NCBI GenBank assembly: GCA_022559845.1
Contig: CM040117.1
Location: 145,022,732-145,086,731, forward strand
From: Amorphophallus konjac
Taxonomy: Eukaryota; Streptophyta; Magnoliopsida; Alismatales; Araceae
Direction of reading: 5' to 3'
Length of the DNA: 64,000 bases
Below, piece after piece: positions 1 to 10,108 of the stretch (within the stretch, counting starts at the first letter, position 1; the number at the start of each line of letters is the position of its first letter). The position numbers and the translations under genes are program-made. Below the pieces are notes generated by a model, which saw only the letters and a list, made by a program, of their open reading frames with translations, was not told the origin of the DNA and made no database searches.

Positions 1-778
1 TCTCGAGAACCGGCTGGTCATTCATGTGTTCTGGGATCTGATGTTCTCCTTTACCAAAAATGATGATGATCTAGGTACACATGTTTAATCATTGGTTCAG
101 GCCGTTAGGTTAGTGGAATTAGAGGGCGATGGTTCTATCTTGCACGCCGTGGTAGCAGATAGTATCCTAACCCTGATTATTCCAGTATAGCAATATTATT
201 CTCGAGTATTTTCTATTTTTCTACTTTCTTTACATTTATTTTAATGATTTCTTTATTTTTAGCCCATCATGCATCAAACGCATCTTTGAGCATTCATGTC
301 CCTAATCTATCTAAAATATCTCATCGGTGATGGATAATTGTGCGTCCATGGTTTTGGGTAAGAGAGGTTATTCCATTTAGAATTGGAAGGTCTTTTCTAG
401 TCTGTTCACTTGGTTTGGTTGGCGGAGAGTCCATGTCTGGAGTTTAGTCTGCTTTTTTTTATTTTCTGTTACTGCTTATTCCGATCCCTCCATTGGCCCG
501 TGGATTGTGTCCCCCTGATGAGGTTGGTCGTATTTTCCTTTTCATTTATTTAGTTAGCTCCTCCAGACTGGTGTCATTTTGGTCTGATCGTTCCTGTGAT
601 TGGTACGACATTTTCCGGAAGATTCCTATCGCTCGTTGGTGAGGATCGGGTGTCATTTTCCTTAACACCCGCTTTTCAATCTACTCTGCTGCATTTCCGC
701 TTCGTCTCCATCTTTCCATTTCGCCTTCGCTTCACCTCCGTTCGCTCCCCTGCAAAGAGGACATTAAGGAGGGGCATC
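1..778 (+). mobile_element. Element E, 3' part of internal region (no recognisable coding)
   Basis: This stretch lies directly upstream of a polypurine tract and an LTR start, so it is the 3' end of the internal region of a plus-strand LTR retrotransposon whose body is outside the window. All frames carry frequent stops, and the short ORF at 596-784 shows no retroelement motif. I see no gene in it. Assignment to a Tat-like element is inferred from the form of the PPT and the LTR start, which resemble element D. Confidence 0.5.
765..778 (+). other. Polypurine tract of element E
   Basis: The purine-rich run taaggaggggcatc ends directly before tgttgacaccc. A G-rich purine tract abutting a TG-starting repeat is the normal arrangement for plus-strand priming at a 3' LTR. 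It fixes the orientation of E as plus. Confidence 0.65.
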
Positions 779-1028
779 TGTTGACACCCATTTTTTACCT
801 TTGAGTTGAGTCATTTTCTTACCCTTATTTTAATGTCCCAAGTTGTCCATTATCCCTTGGGCCATTTTTAGATGGTTTTTGGGCCTATTTTATGGGTATT
901 TTCTCCCTGACTGGGCTTGCTCACGCATTTTCTCGAATTTGAGCTTAATGAGTCTTGGTTTGAATTGGTCTTTGGGATAAATAAGCATATTTATCTCATT
1001 TTTTTTATTTTTCAACAGCCAGGTGAAT

Positions 1029-1080
1029 AGCGGTCACCCGATAGACCGCTCAGCATCTCTGGCGGTCTATCGAGAGACCA
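1029..1080. repeat. Two inverted-repeat units in the U3 of E
   Basis: Unit 1 (1029-1050) has 7-bp arms agcggtc and gaccgct around an 8-bp loop. Unit 2 has 5-bp arms ggtct (1064-1068) and agacc (1075-1079). Their centres are 32 bp apart, and both lie upstream of the TATA box at 1298. The spacing matches the arrays in A and D. Confidence 0.6.
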
Positions 1081-1297
1081 TTTTTATCGGCCGGAATTCC
1101 TGCGTCAACGGGCGTTTCTCTCTCTATCCGTGGTCAAACCAGTTCTTTCATCCACGGATTTCTCCATGGATTTTGAGACAAATATGGAGCCGTTTGATCC
1201 TACTGGCGGCTGAGAATATTATCTTCATATTTTTCTAAATAATCAATGCCTAATTCTCACCAAAAAGCCTCCAACGTGAGCTAGGGTTTCAAGGGTT

Positions 1298-1305
1298 TAT
1301 AAATA
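1298..1305 (+). promoter_or_regulatory. TATA box of the E LTR
   Basis: The sequence tataaata precedes gaacccttggctc, a normal plant LTR core promoter context. It separates U3 from the transcribed part of the LTR. Confidence 0.6.
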
Positions 1306-2238
1306 GAACCCTTGGCTCATGGTCGCGGAGGGGGAGATTCTGGAGCTCACGTCGAGGTGCTACCGCATTCTAGAGCAAGATTCAGCCATGGAGAAAGGCT
1401 TTCCACATCCCTTAAGCCTTCGGTCTAGGGAGTAGTTGATTACGTTGTTCTTTTTTGTGTCATTGCTTAGTTGTCTTCAGTCATCTTTTGGTCATCCCAT
1501 CTTCATTTTTCCTCATTTTTCTCCACATTTTTCACTGTCACCTTTGCATTCATACATCCTCCTATTATTTTCCTCACCCCACAGGGGTTAAAAACCACAA
1601 TCCCCTAGGTATCCACCCTTCTAATTATTTGTTTTACTCATTGTTCTTGTCTATAGATATTGCACATCCTTGAACTAATTTGGGTCATCTTCTCTTGTTG
1701 TTTGTGTTGTCTTGCAGGCCAGTAGTCGTCTTTACACGAGGCCCATCCCTCCTAGCCGGCCGGAAGGGGTGGAGGATTGAGTTGCCAAGTTCGGGTTCTG
1801 GAAGCTCTCTGCAGTCTACCTCAGACAATTTACCAGAGGTAGCGGCCCTCCTCAGTCCGTCTTTCTTCTGTTTGCGGCTGATTGAAGACCGTCTAATTAC
1901 TGCACCCATGCCTTCCTCCCATGTTCTGTCCCGGTGCTAGTAGCGGCCTGTCGTCCGACCGTCTTCTTTGTTCAGCGGCTGTCGCGAGACCATCTCTTTC
2001 CTGCACCAGCGCTATCCCGGTTGGCGAGTGTCTTCATCCATTCCTTCTTTCCATGGTACGTAGTGCGTTCCTCTTTGCACTATTTGCTTTGGCGGCGATC
2101 ACGATTTGGTTGTACTTTGTTGTTAGCTGTGAGGTGATGCTACCATTACATTATTTATTTCATTTCGTGTGCTATTGGGTGTCACACTAGTCATATTCAT
2201 TCACACCCACATACACCTGGGAGGAAAATATCAACAGC

Positions 2239-2341
2239 GGGGACTTTGCCCTCTTGACATGCTCATTTTGCTTTGTACTTTCGTTTTGTTCATCCTTATG
2301 CCTAGGGTTTTCCCTGTGGGGACTTTGCCCTCTTGACATGC
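2239..2341 (+). repeat. 24-bp direct repeat in element E
   Basis: A 24-bp word beginning ggggactttgccctc and ending gacatgc occurs at 2239-2262 and again at 2318-2341, a 79-bp offset. It may belong to the region after a primer-binding site or to the end of the E LTR. Its role is unknown. Confidence 0.7.
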
Positions 2342-2544
2342 ATTCTTATCTTACTTTGTTAGGAATTTGACTTTACTTAGGCTTTTGGCAGATTGTTCTC
2401 CTTTGGGCCATGACTTCCACCTACTAGGGTGGCGGATAGGTTTGATGGTCTAGCCAAGACATCGCTCCCCCCCTCATGAACCGAAGAGAAGAGAATAGGT
2501 GATACCTTTCACTCTTAGTTCGGTTTTGACTTTCTTTAGATTCT

Positions 2545-2549
2545 GTGCC
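2545..2549. repeat. Left target-site duplication of B3
   Basis: The five bases gtgcc precede the LTR start tgatgtgaaac. The right flank of B3 is ttgcc (39973-39977), so four of five bases match. An old insertion with one later substitution explains this. Confidence 0.5.
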
Positions 2550-4919
2550 TGATGTGAAACAGCCCAAGGTTGACTAAGTATGAGTTGATGACCCTAGGAC
2601 CTAGACCCGCAAGCATACAAGCACTCCAATGATTCTCACGATAGCGACTTACTCATACGGCACACGCGATCACCCAGCGGGGCCGAGGGATGATGGCAAG
2701 GGTCCGAGGCGAGACCCAATGATTATAAGTGACTTAGTTGGCTTTGGCTGACCCCCAAAGGGCCTAGGATTCCCAACTTTGTAGGCGGCTGGCCCGCAGG
2801 GCGGGGTTTGTGTGGCACTCACTCCCGGGCCGTGGTGGACACCTTCAAAGTAGCATACAAGTTTGGGCTCTCTTCTCACCGTCCGACGGGCATGCAAAGT
2901 AATACTAAACTTGCAGAATAATGGCAATCAAGGATGGTATCATATGCTCACCTGATTGGTGTGAAAACACCGATCCCGCTCGGAGACGAGGGCGCGCCGG
3001 GAAGCGAGGGTATACACCCGATCGTTGCAGCGATGTCGCTTGATCCGAAAATTAAAGAAGTACAGTACTACGCCTCTCGCAGGAGGGATGATCTTGGGGT
3101 GGGGATTAAACTTATTACAATCAAAACTACCTCCACGCAGGGAGGGGCCTTCAGCCGGCCAAGCAAGGTGGGGGAATTATGCAAGAAAATCCGACTTTCC
3201 GAGCTTTGCCGGTTCTGCAAATCTTCAGATTCGCTGGACAAGGTGTCGGTGATGACGCTGCCACGGACTCCACGGAACTCAGAGCTTAATGAAACTGGTG
3301 CCAAAAGTTTCCCAACTGACCAAGGATGATGTATGATGTTTTGGGGAGGCTCTGAAGCTCGGGGCTGATCAGGCCGGTGACTGGAACAGGACAGCAACGT
3401 TCTATCTCAGGCTGGTGCAGAACTAGTGCAGTCTGTTGCAGAAGGTGCTGCGGACTCTCCCGAACTCCAATTGGAGTGAAACTGGTGGTGACGCGATCAT
3501 AGTCGGAGTAGAGTCGAGCAGAAGTTGACGAGGCCACAATCTGAGGTCGGAGAAGAGAGTGGTGGTCAGAGAAGTGGGGACTTGTCGAACCTGGAACCAT
3601 AGAGAGCAGTCTGCACACTCCAGCGAAGAAAATTAGAACTAAGAGTTCAGGTGGCCGATTGAGTCCCTTCCTCTTGGAGATGGAAGCTAACTGGACGTAG
3701 TTCCTGCCCTCCAAAAATGGCACCCATATCTTTAAGGAAGAAGCCGTGGTCGGACTGGAACTGAGGCTCTGGTTCTCTGCCTGAGGACTTCTGCGTGGTC
3801 GAGGGAGAATGGCTCCTGCGGACAGCTCGGAGCTCGGATGTCGACAAAACCACCTTGCCTGGAAAGCTATCTGGACGACCTTTCCAGAGATATAGGCCTT
3901 GCCCCCATGAGGATCAGGGAGCGGCCTGAGATGAAGCGACTTTCAGGACCAAAACCTACAGCCTGCGACCTGCTACCTGGAACTACAACCTTTCAAGAAT
4001 AAAGGGAGTGGAAGGGGGTTAGCACAGCATGTGAATGATGGCTGAAGTTTTGGGGAGAGGGGAGGGACGTGGCTAGGGTTTCCAGGAGGTCAGGAGTGGC
4101 AGGGATGGATGGAGAGGGGGGCTGGAACTGCTAGAGGTGGAGATGGGGGAGTGGGTGTGCACAAGAGAGAGGGTAAGTGGGAGAGGAGGTGGGGGGCGAA
4201 CTTGGCTGAGTATGGGGGCTGGTTAGGGCGACCAGGAGCTGGTATGGGGGAGGAGAGATGGGAGGGAGATTCAAAAATGGCCTTGGGAGGTACCCCTTCA
4301 GCCTTGGGAGGGTGGGGAGGTGCTTTGGGAAGTGGATAGGGTAGGTGGTGGTTGGAGGGTGGAGTTTTGATTGGTGTAGGATACCTTGGGGCTGGGGTGG
4401 AGTTATGGGAGTGGTGTGGGGACTTGGGAGGAGTTATTTGGGAGGGGAAGAGAGAGAGAAAGTGGGTGGGAAGTGAGGAGAGAGAGAGGGGGGCGAACTC
4501 TTCCCCTTGGGAGAGAGAGAGAGGGGGGGAAAGGGGAATTCTTTGGAGAGAAGTGGATGGGGGATTTTGTTTCATTCACTAATGCATCAAAGGTGTGTAC
4601 ATGTGTGGGAGAGGGGCCTATTTATAGGCAACTACTCTTTACATGACCAAAATAACCTAGACAATAAGACAAAAGACTCGACATGTCCTAGACTCAATCT
4701 ATTAGGCCCAAAACTAAGGTACTAAGGCCCAATTAAGCATAACAAGAGAAATGGACTAGAACAACATGACTCAATAAAGGAAAATACATAAGATAGAACT
4801 CAATAAAATGAAAATACAGAAGATGAGACTGAAGCTAACATGTGTAGATCATAGTCGGTCTATATCAAGAATGTGCAGGCGACCCGAGCCAGAGGGAGTG
4901 TCGTGAGATGTCCTCATCA
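2550..4919 (-). mobile_element. Element B3, 3' LTR
   Basis: On the minus strand this LTR starts tgatgaggacatc at 4919 and ends tttcacatca at 2550, giving the TGATG/CATCA ends shared by the whole B family. It matches the split copy at 30212-31500 plus 38886-39972. A minus-strand TATA box lies at 4619-4626. It contains low-complexity purine runs (about 4080-4560) that give spurious ORFs. Length is 2,370 bp. Confidence 0.85.
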
Positions 4920-4942
4920 AATCCCCCGGGGTGGGGAGAACT
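4920..4942 (-). other. Polypurine tract region of B3
   Basis: On the minus strand a run containing ccccgggggatt lies directly before the 3' LTR start at 4919. The same cccgggggta block precedes the 3' LTRs of B1 and B2, so it is the family's PPT region. Confidence 0.6.
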
Positions 4943-5276
4943 CGACCCTGTCGAGTAGGGGTCTGTCTGGCTATAGTACTGCTCCAAAATGTCGGGGTCC
5001 AATCGCAGCAGGTCCTCCCGACTCACCCAAGTATCCTCTGTCGGGGAACGGTTCTTCCACCTAACCAGGTAGCGCTGATACACCTTGTGCCTAGTAATGA
5101 TACTCGTCTCATCCAGTATTACCTCTACCTGCTCTCGTCGGTCTCTCAAGCTATGGAGTGGAGTCCCACCGGGAGTGTCTCTCTCAAGGGGGGGTAAAGG
5201 CTCGAGCTCCTCACTGGGTTCCACCGCGGGGCCCTTGTTGGGTACCAGGTCCGCCACATTGAAAGTAGGGTGTACC
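4922..5276 (-). pseudogene. B3 ORF, final part: chromodomain (separated by insertion of A)
   Basis: This minus-strand segment encodes the end of the integrase GPY/F module (a TFNVADLVP block near 5265-5240) and then a chromodomain around 5133-4978. Visible chromodomain hallmarks are YLVRWK, a TW pair and a leucine-rich final helix. Chromodomains of Ty3/gypsy chromoviruses bind histone marks or chromatin proteins and steer integration. The reading frame continues that of 15949-16301 once element A and one copy of its gtacc duplication are discounted. B3 keeps the best-preserved chromodomain of the three B copies. Separation by A means this copy can no longer be expressed as one protein. Confidence 0.8.
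5272..5276. repeat. Target-site duplication of A (left)
   Basis: gtacc here is repeated exactly at 15944-15948, immediately outside the two LTR ends of A. A 5-bp duplication is typical of Ty3/gypsy integrase. Confidence 0.95.
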
Positions 5277-5390
5277 TGTAGCAACCCTGATAAAATAAAA
5301 AGGAATAAATAAATCAAAATAGATTAAAAGATTTAATAAAAATAAACGAAAGAGCTTGGAAGAAAAAGAATTAAACCCTGATGAAAATAA

Positions 5391-5602
5391 CGCCTCAGAT
5401 AAAGGCGCTACCTTACAAGAAACGCCCTCACCTAAGGCGTGAATTAAAGAAAGGACGCCCAAATAATAAAGCGTCAAATTTCAAACGACCAAAATAAATA
5501 AAAAGGGCAAGTTTGCATAACGTCCTTTGAGTGGACGCGTTTCAACAAGTAACGACGCCTGACAAGGCGTCAATTTAAATTCGACGCCCTTACTTAGGAC
5601 GC
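5391..5602. repeat. U3 array of phased inverted repeats, element A
   Basis: Units of about 17-21 bp have complementary arms of the cgcc/ggcg or gacgcct/aggcgtc kind. Their centres are near 5399, 5431, 5465, 5497 (degenerate), 5529, 5562 and 5592, a step of 30-34 bp. The best unit, 5554-5571, has perfect 7-bp arms around a 4-base loop. The array lies about 150-350 bp upstream of the TATA box. Confidence 0.8.
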
Positions 5603-5746
5603 TAATTCAGTTTGAGTTTCGTTCGACCCAGGAGTCTATCCAGGGTAAGTTGATAACTATGAGAAAGAGTTCGAATGTAGTAATAACTCTATCACGGAAG
5701 TGTTACTTCCAATCAAACACTAACCCTATTAGGATTTCCAAAATCC

Positions 5747-5754
5747 TATAAAAA
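5747..5754 (+). promoter_or_regulatory. TATA box, A 5' LTR
   Basis: tataaaaa lies in the context aaatcctataaaaaccc. The same block occurs at 13377-13384 in the 3' LTR. It places the start of transcription roughly 500 bp into the LTR. Confidence 0.7.
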
Positions 5755-6270
5755 CCCTTGCCGATCGAACCCTAAAGATCTATTTGGACGACCTACTGCT
5801 GCTACGGTACGTAAAGAACAGCATGTTCTTTTTCCTTTAATCTGTCTATCAAATTGTGAAGAATACTGATGATTCTTCATTCTCTTCTGATTCAGGTTGA
5901 AAGCTTTTGTCATCTGAAGAACGGGTAAGTTCTTCTCCTTCTTTACCTTCTGTTAGTTCTTACGAAGAGTAATACCTTCATTTTATTCTGCCTCTACAGG
6001 TTGCCTGTAGAAGTGAAACCGATCGATTGAAGAATTGAGGGTTCTTCATCCACGTACATCATCTGCAACTTCTCCTTCATCTTCTTCTTCCGGTGATCAC
6101 TCTGTTACAGACAGAGCATCGTCTCTTCACTAGATCTTTCACGTTTCATCAAAAGGTAGGTTTTCTCAAGCACTGTAGCCCAAATCACCATAATAGCTAT
6201 GTTAAACCATATATATTAGTTCATGCATATAGTTTTCGCGAGTTTAAATGTTTCTATTATTGGAAAGAAA

Positions 6271-6831
6271 CGCCCTTTCCAAGGGCGCTACTTTAATACG
6301 TGACCCAGACAAGGGCGCTACCTTGAAAGAAACGACCATTACCAGGTCGTCAATTCCAGATTTGACGCCCGGTACACGGACGTCAATTTTCTCAATTGTT
6401 AATTATCCAATATTCACTTAAACATGATTCTAAAATCAGTGCATGGTCATATCCCGATATTTTTTCCTGTCATGACCATGTCTCTTGTTTTTGGAAATTA
6501 TATACTTGAAATCTGAAAATTCTTGAATTCACAACCCTGTATAGGTCGTCTCTCACTTGACTAACGCCCCTGTTCAGGGCGTGAATTGAAAAGTAACGCC
6601 CCTGTCCAGGGCGTGTTTTTGATAAATTACTGAAAATATATATTCTGTAAAAAAAATAGAAGTAAAGAATGAACGACCATTGTATACGTCGTCAACTTGT
6701 AATTAAACGCCCCTTACCAGGGCGCGTTTTTGGTAAAATATTGAAATATTGAAATTTTGTAAAAATAGGAAAAATATATAAACGCCCTTATCTAAGGCGT
6801 TAATTACTTGAGTAGTGACTTTACTTAAGTC
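6271..6831. repeat. Downstream array of inverted repeats, element A LTR
   Basis: More units of the same type occur downstream of the TATA box, in three or four clusters. Centres are near 6279, 6309, 6341, 6374; 6540, 6573, 6605; 6682, 6715; and 6791, 6824. Within clusters the step is again 30-33 bp. Arms include cgccctt/aagggcg (6271-6287), acgacc/ggtcgt (6332-6350) and acgccc/gggcgt (6564-6582, 6596-6614). Confidence 0.8.
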
Positions 6832-7233
6832 GTTATTTTTCTGTAAAAATGTTTTTACCCTGTTTCTGATAACCGATGGTTTCAGTATATCTATATATAT
6901 GTATATCGGCACTATATCTCCACTCCGTGAGTATAGTCCCACGTTTCATGATGTTTTATCGATCACCCTCAATTCTCATTGACATACGAGCTCTCCATTG
7001 GACATTCCGTTCCTTTGGACTAGCGAGTTAGTCATAGAGACCTCCGTAAGACTCCTCGAAGCCTTGGATTCCCTCAAGGCCGACTGAGCTGGTTGTACCC
7101 TAAAAACCCATTACACTATTGAATGCCATGTCACTCTAAAGAAACATGGTATACCGGCCCTTATGATATGCAAAGAGTATATCATGAGAATTCTTAATGG
7201 GATGATGATATCATGCCATTTGTTGATGTTCTT

Positions 7234-7318
7234 GTAGACCTCAATTCTATAATAAGAATGAGGGTATCTTACCTTTGATGTACTGTTCATGTGGACCTCA
7301 ATTCTATATAAAGAATGT
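7234..7318 (+). repeat. Short tandem duplication in A LTR
   Basis: A 27-28-bp segment starting gtagacctcaattctat (7234-7260) recurs with few changes at 7291-7318, a step of about 57 bp. It is present in the 3' LTR too, so it predates the insertion. Confidence 0.7.
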
Positions 7319-8309
7319 CCATACTTGTTTGTCATGGTACCCGAGTTAAGGGAACCTAATTCCACCTAGTTTCATCGTTCATCGTGATTGTACCGTTGTT
7401 ATCGCCTATCTATATCCAATGTCGTATTTTTGGACTCCATTCTCTCAAAGTTATCCTACGTGTCTACAAGCTTAAATTGTTGAAATTCCATATTGGCTAT
7501 ATATATATACAAGAGTGGATGTCAAATATACATGATAAATGCCTGCGCATATAGGGCCCGATCTGGTCCTGGGAGGAGCACCCGAAAGTACTTGTGCCCA
7601 TGGGAGTTGAATGATAAGGTATCTGGCATTATACCGAGTGCATGACTAGCTTGATTGGACATTCCACACAAATCTTGTACTTGACTCGTACTTGACTTGA
7701 CATGACTTGCGTGACCCGAGAAAGGGTAATTACTTGCTTGCTTGATACATGATAGCCAAAGTTCTTGACATGACTTGCTAAAAAGTACTTGCTTGAATAT
7801 CTTGTTATCTTTTCTTGAAAGCTCATGACTAGTTCATCTTGCTGTCTTATTGATAAATTCTCTCTCTATCTTGTCGTTTTATACGAGCATGCATAGCTAC
7901 AGTACATACATGAAAGATGTAATTATTTAAACCCCTTGCTAGCGCTTGAGATATAATTTCCTACTGAGCGTTCGCTCACTCCGTGTGTTCCCTACTTTTC
8001 AGGTAATTCCGACGACGAGGGAAGTCAATCGGATGGGAATGGTCAAGAGTGAAAGAGATAGAACTTCTCCAAGTGTCATCTAGTCTTTTTCCTATTTTCT
8101 TGAGTCAACTATGTACTTTTCCTTTTTAATTGAATAGAGTATTGGATTTGTAATAGTCTATCCATTATGAAATAAAGGATTGGGTTATCTTTCTATTTTG
8201 CGCATCTCTGTTTTGGTGTCGAATACACTACTACTCTGATTGACATGATTGATATAAACTCGTCGCGCATATCCGAGTATCTTCCGCGCTCGGGGCGTGA
8301 CAGTTTTTG

Positions 8310-8321
8310 TGGTATCAGAGC
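8310..8321 (+). other. Primer-binding site of A (initiator Met tRNA)
   Basis: tggtatcagagc starts eight bases after the LTR end and is complementary to the 3' end of plant initiator methionine tRNA, the usual primer for chromoviruses. Confidence 0.9.
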
Positions 8322-8476
8322 CTAGGGTATTCAATTCCTAGGAAAACCCAAGTCCAAGGATATGTTCAAACCTTTAACCAGTGAGATTGGGTAGAACCAA
8401 GGGTTAAAGTTAACATAGAATGCTAGTCTTTAAGATACAAATCACGTATTAATCTAGTTATTATAATTGTAGGATA

Positions 8477-10108
8477 ATGGCTGCCGAACGTGCTCAATGG
8501 CGCAACATGCAGCGTACACTGCAAGGCATGACTCAAGTGCTGCAACAAGTAACACTAGGAGGTGGACAACGAGCAGGAAGTCTCCACCAGACTTTCAAGA
8601 ACATGAACCCGCCCAAGTTCACGGGTTCTACTGATCCAGATGACGCTGAACACTGGATTAGGGAAACAGAACGAATATTCCGTGTTATGCAATGCACGGA
8701 TCAAGATAAGGTCTTATTAGCTACTTTTCAGTTAGAAAGGGATGCTAGATGCTGGTGGGAATCAATAGAGGCTACTATAAATCAAGATCAGGTTTCGTGG
8801 GAGGAATTCGTTGAACACTTCAACGCAAAATATTTCTCGGACCGAGTTCAGGAAAAGAAGGCTGCAGAATTTGCTGCATTAAAGCAACGATCTTTGTCAG
8901 TGGCCGAGTATGAGGCCCAATTCTCTAGATTGTCTCGGTATGCTAAGCATCTAGTTAGCACCGAGAAAATGAAAGCTAGGAGGTTTCTTAATGGGCTCAG
9001 GCCCCAAGCTATTACTCAACTGGCGCCGATGGACATTCAAGTCTACTCGGAGATAGTACGCCGAGCTCAACTATTAGAAGATGCCACGGAACTGTCTGAT
9101 AGGATTCGTGGTAAGGATAAGAAGGAACAAGTTACAGGTTCGGGTTCCTTTAAACCCAACTTCAAGAAAAGGCCTAGCAATGGAGGAGCATCCTCACAAG
9201 ACCAAAAGTTCAAGAAGACCAAGCCCTTCTCTATCACCACTACCTCTCCAAATACAGTGTGCAAACATTGTGATAAAGCGGGTCATAGAGCAGAAGAATG
9301 CTGGAGGAAACTAGGAGCATGTCTCCGTTGTGGGAGTCGTGAGCATCGGATTCCCGATTGCCCATTACTTAACAATCAAGCCGATGTCGGGAAACGCCCA
9401 GTAACCAAGAATGCTCGTCTTCATGCAATCAAGGAGACCGAGCAAGAAGAAGAAGGCGGCTTAGTGGAAGGTACATTGAAAGTTTGTTCCAGGAATGCAT
9501 ATGTCTTAATTGATACTGGTGCATCGCATTCTATTGTTTCTAAGAAGTTTGCTGACCCATTACCCCTAGAACCGGAATGGATAAAGTTAGTTTTGTCTAC
9601 TCCTCTGGATGATGAGACTGATATTACACATCATTACCAAAACTGCGAAGTATTGGTTCAGGGTAGAAATCTCCCTATTGATCTCATATGTTTAGATCTG
9701 AAAGAGTATGATGTTATACTAGGGGCAGATTGGTTATCCAAGTATCAGGCAACGGTTGATTGCCGCAATAGTAAGGTTACATTCAAGGAATTTCCAGAAC
9801 TAATCTTGACTAGCCCCAAGGGTCGGAGCAGATCCCCTCTTATTTCAGCTCTCCGAGCTAGCAAGCTCATCAGGAAAGGATGTACATCTTTCCTTGCCTT
9901 TGTCACAGTTAAAGAAGCTAAGGAAGCTAAGCTAGAAGACATTCCAGTGGTACAAGAATTTCCGGACGTGTTTCCGGAAGATTTGCCGGGATTACCCCCG
10001 CAAAGAGAAGTGGCCTTCACCATTGACTTAGTCCCTGGTGCTGGTCCGATTTCAAAGGCACCTTATAGGATGTCACCTGCTGAACTCAAGGAGTTAAAGA
10101 GCAATTGA
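8477..10108 (+). CDS. Element A Gag-protease ORF
   Basis: A 543-codon ORF starts at the first ATG after the PBS. The Gag core covers about residues 35-190, with tryptophan-containing helices typical of the retrotransposon gag fold. Two zinc knuckles follow from about residue 262: [14 protein letters not shown] and [14 protein letters not shown]. The aspartic protease has its catalytic DTGAS at residue 346 and a downstream ILGADWL motif. The C-terminal end already contains the linker leading into RT. A single-base shift near 10100 ends the frame; in the family, Gag, PR and RT normally form one polyprotein. Gag packages the RNA in cytoplasmic particles and the protease would cleave the polyprotein. 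Confidence 0.93.
   Translation: MAAERAQWRNMQRTLQGMTQVLQQVTLGGGQRAGSLHQTFKNMNPPKFTGSTDPDDAEHWIRETERIFRVMQCTDQDKVLLATFQLERDARCWWESIEATINQDQVSWEEFVEHFNAKYFSDRVQEKKAAEFAALKQRSLSVAEYEAQFSRLSRYAKHLVSTEKMKARRFLNGLRPQAITQLAPMDIQVYSEIVRRAQLLEDATELSDRIRGKDKKEQVTGSGSFKPNFKKRPSNGGASSQDQKFKKTKPFSITTTSPNTVCKHCDKAGHRAEECWRKLGACLRCGSREHRIPDCPLLNNQADVGKRPVTKNARLHAIKETEQEEEGGLVEGTLKVCSRNAYVLIDTGASHSIVSKKFADPLPLEPEWIKLVLSTPLDDETDITHHYQNCEVLVQGRNLPIDLICLDLKEYDVILGADWLSKYQATVDCRNSKVTFKEFPELILTSPKGRSRSPLISALRASKLIRKGCTSFLAFVTVKEAKEAKLEDIPVVQEFPDVFPEDLPGLPPQREVAFTIDLVPGAGPISKAPYRMSPAELKELKSN

Larger units (their letters stand above)
779..2549 (+). mobile_element. Element E LTR (start; split by element B3)
   Basis: The LTR begins tgttgacaccc and has a TATA box (tataaata, 1298-1305) about 520 bp in. 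Its style is close to the LTR of D, which starts tgtagacacgcc. Element B3 is inserted after position 2549, so any remainder continues at 39973. I could not fix the 3' end: G-rich sequence near 2239 could be a post-LTR primer-site region, in which case the LTR would end near 2230. Pyrimidine-rich leader sequence and short ORFs here are not genes. Confidence 0.5.
5277..8302 (+). mobile_element. Element A, 5' LTR
   Basis: The LTR runs from tgtagcaaccc to gcgtgaca (3,026 bp). TATA box tataaaaa is at 5747-5754. U3 and downstream parts carry an array of CG-rich inverted repeats. Further along are a duplicated segment (7234-7318) and an acttg-rich low-complexity run (about 7676-7805). Short ORFs here recur in the other LTR only because the LTR is duplicated. 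Confidence 0.95.

Noticed and set aside
4090..4575. 161-codon Pro/Ser-rich minus-strand ORF, also at 39143-39628
   Set aside because: It lies in both LTR copies of B3 and comes from strand-biased purine-rich sequence. It has no domain and no start context.
5391..6831. CRISPR-like array suggested by regular short palindromes in the A LTR
   Set aside because: The context is a eukaryotic LTR retrotransposon, the units vary, loops and spacers are not unique equal-length inserts, and no cas genes exist.
6093..7365. Short ORFs in the A LTR repeated at 13724-15008
   Set aside because: They recur only because the LTR is duplicated; composition and lack of motifs argue against coding.
8310..8321. 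Possible tRNA gene fragments at PBS sites
   Set aside because: They are short tRNA-complementary primer sites directly after LTR ends, with no tRNA cloverleaf.
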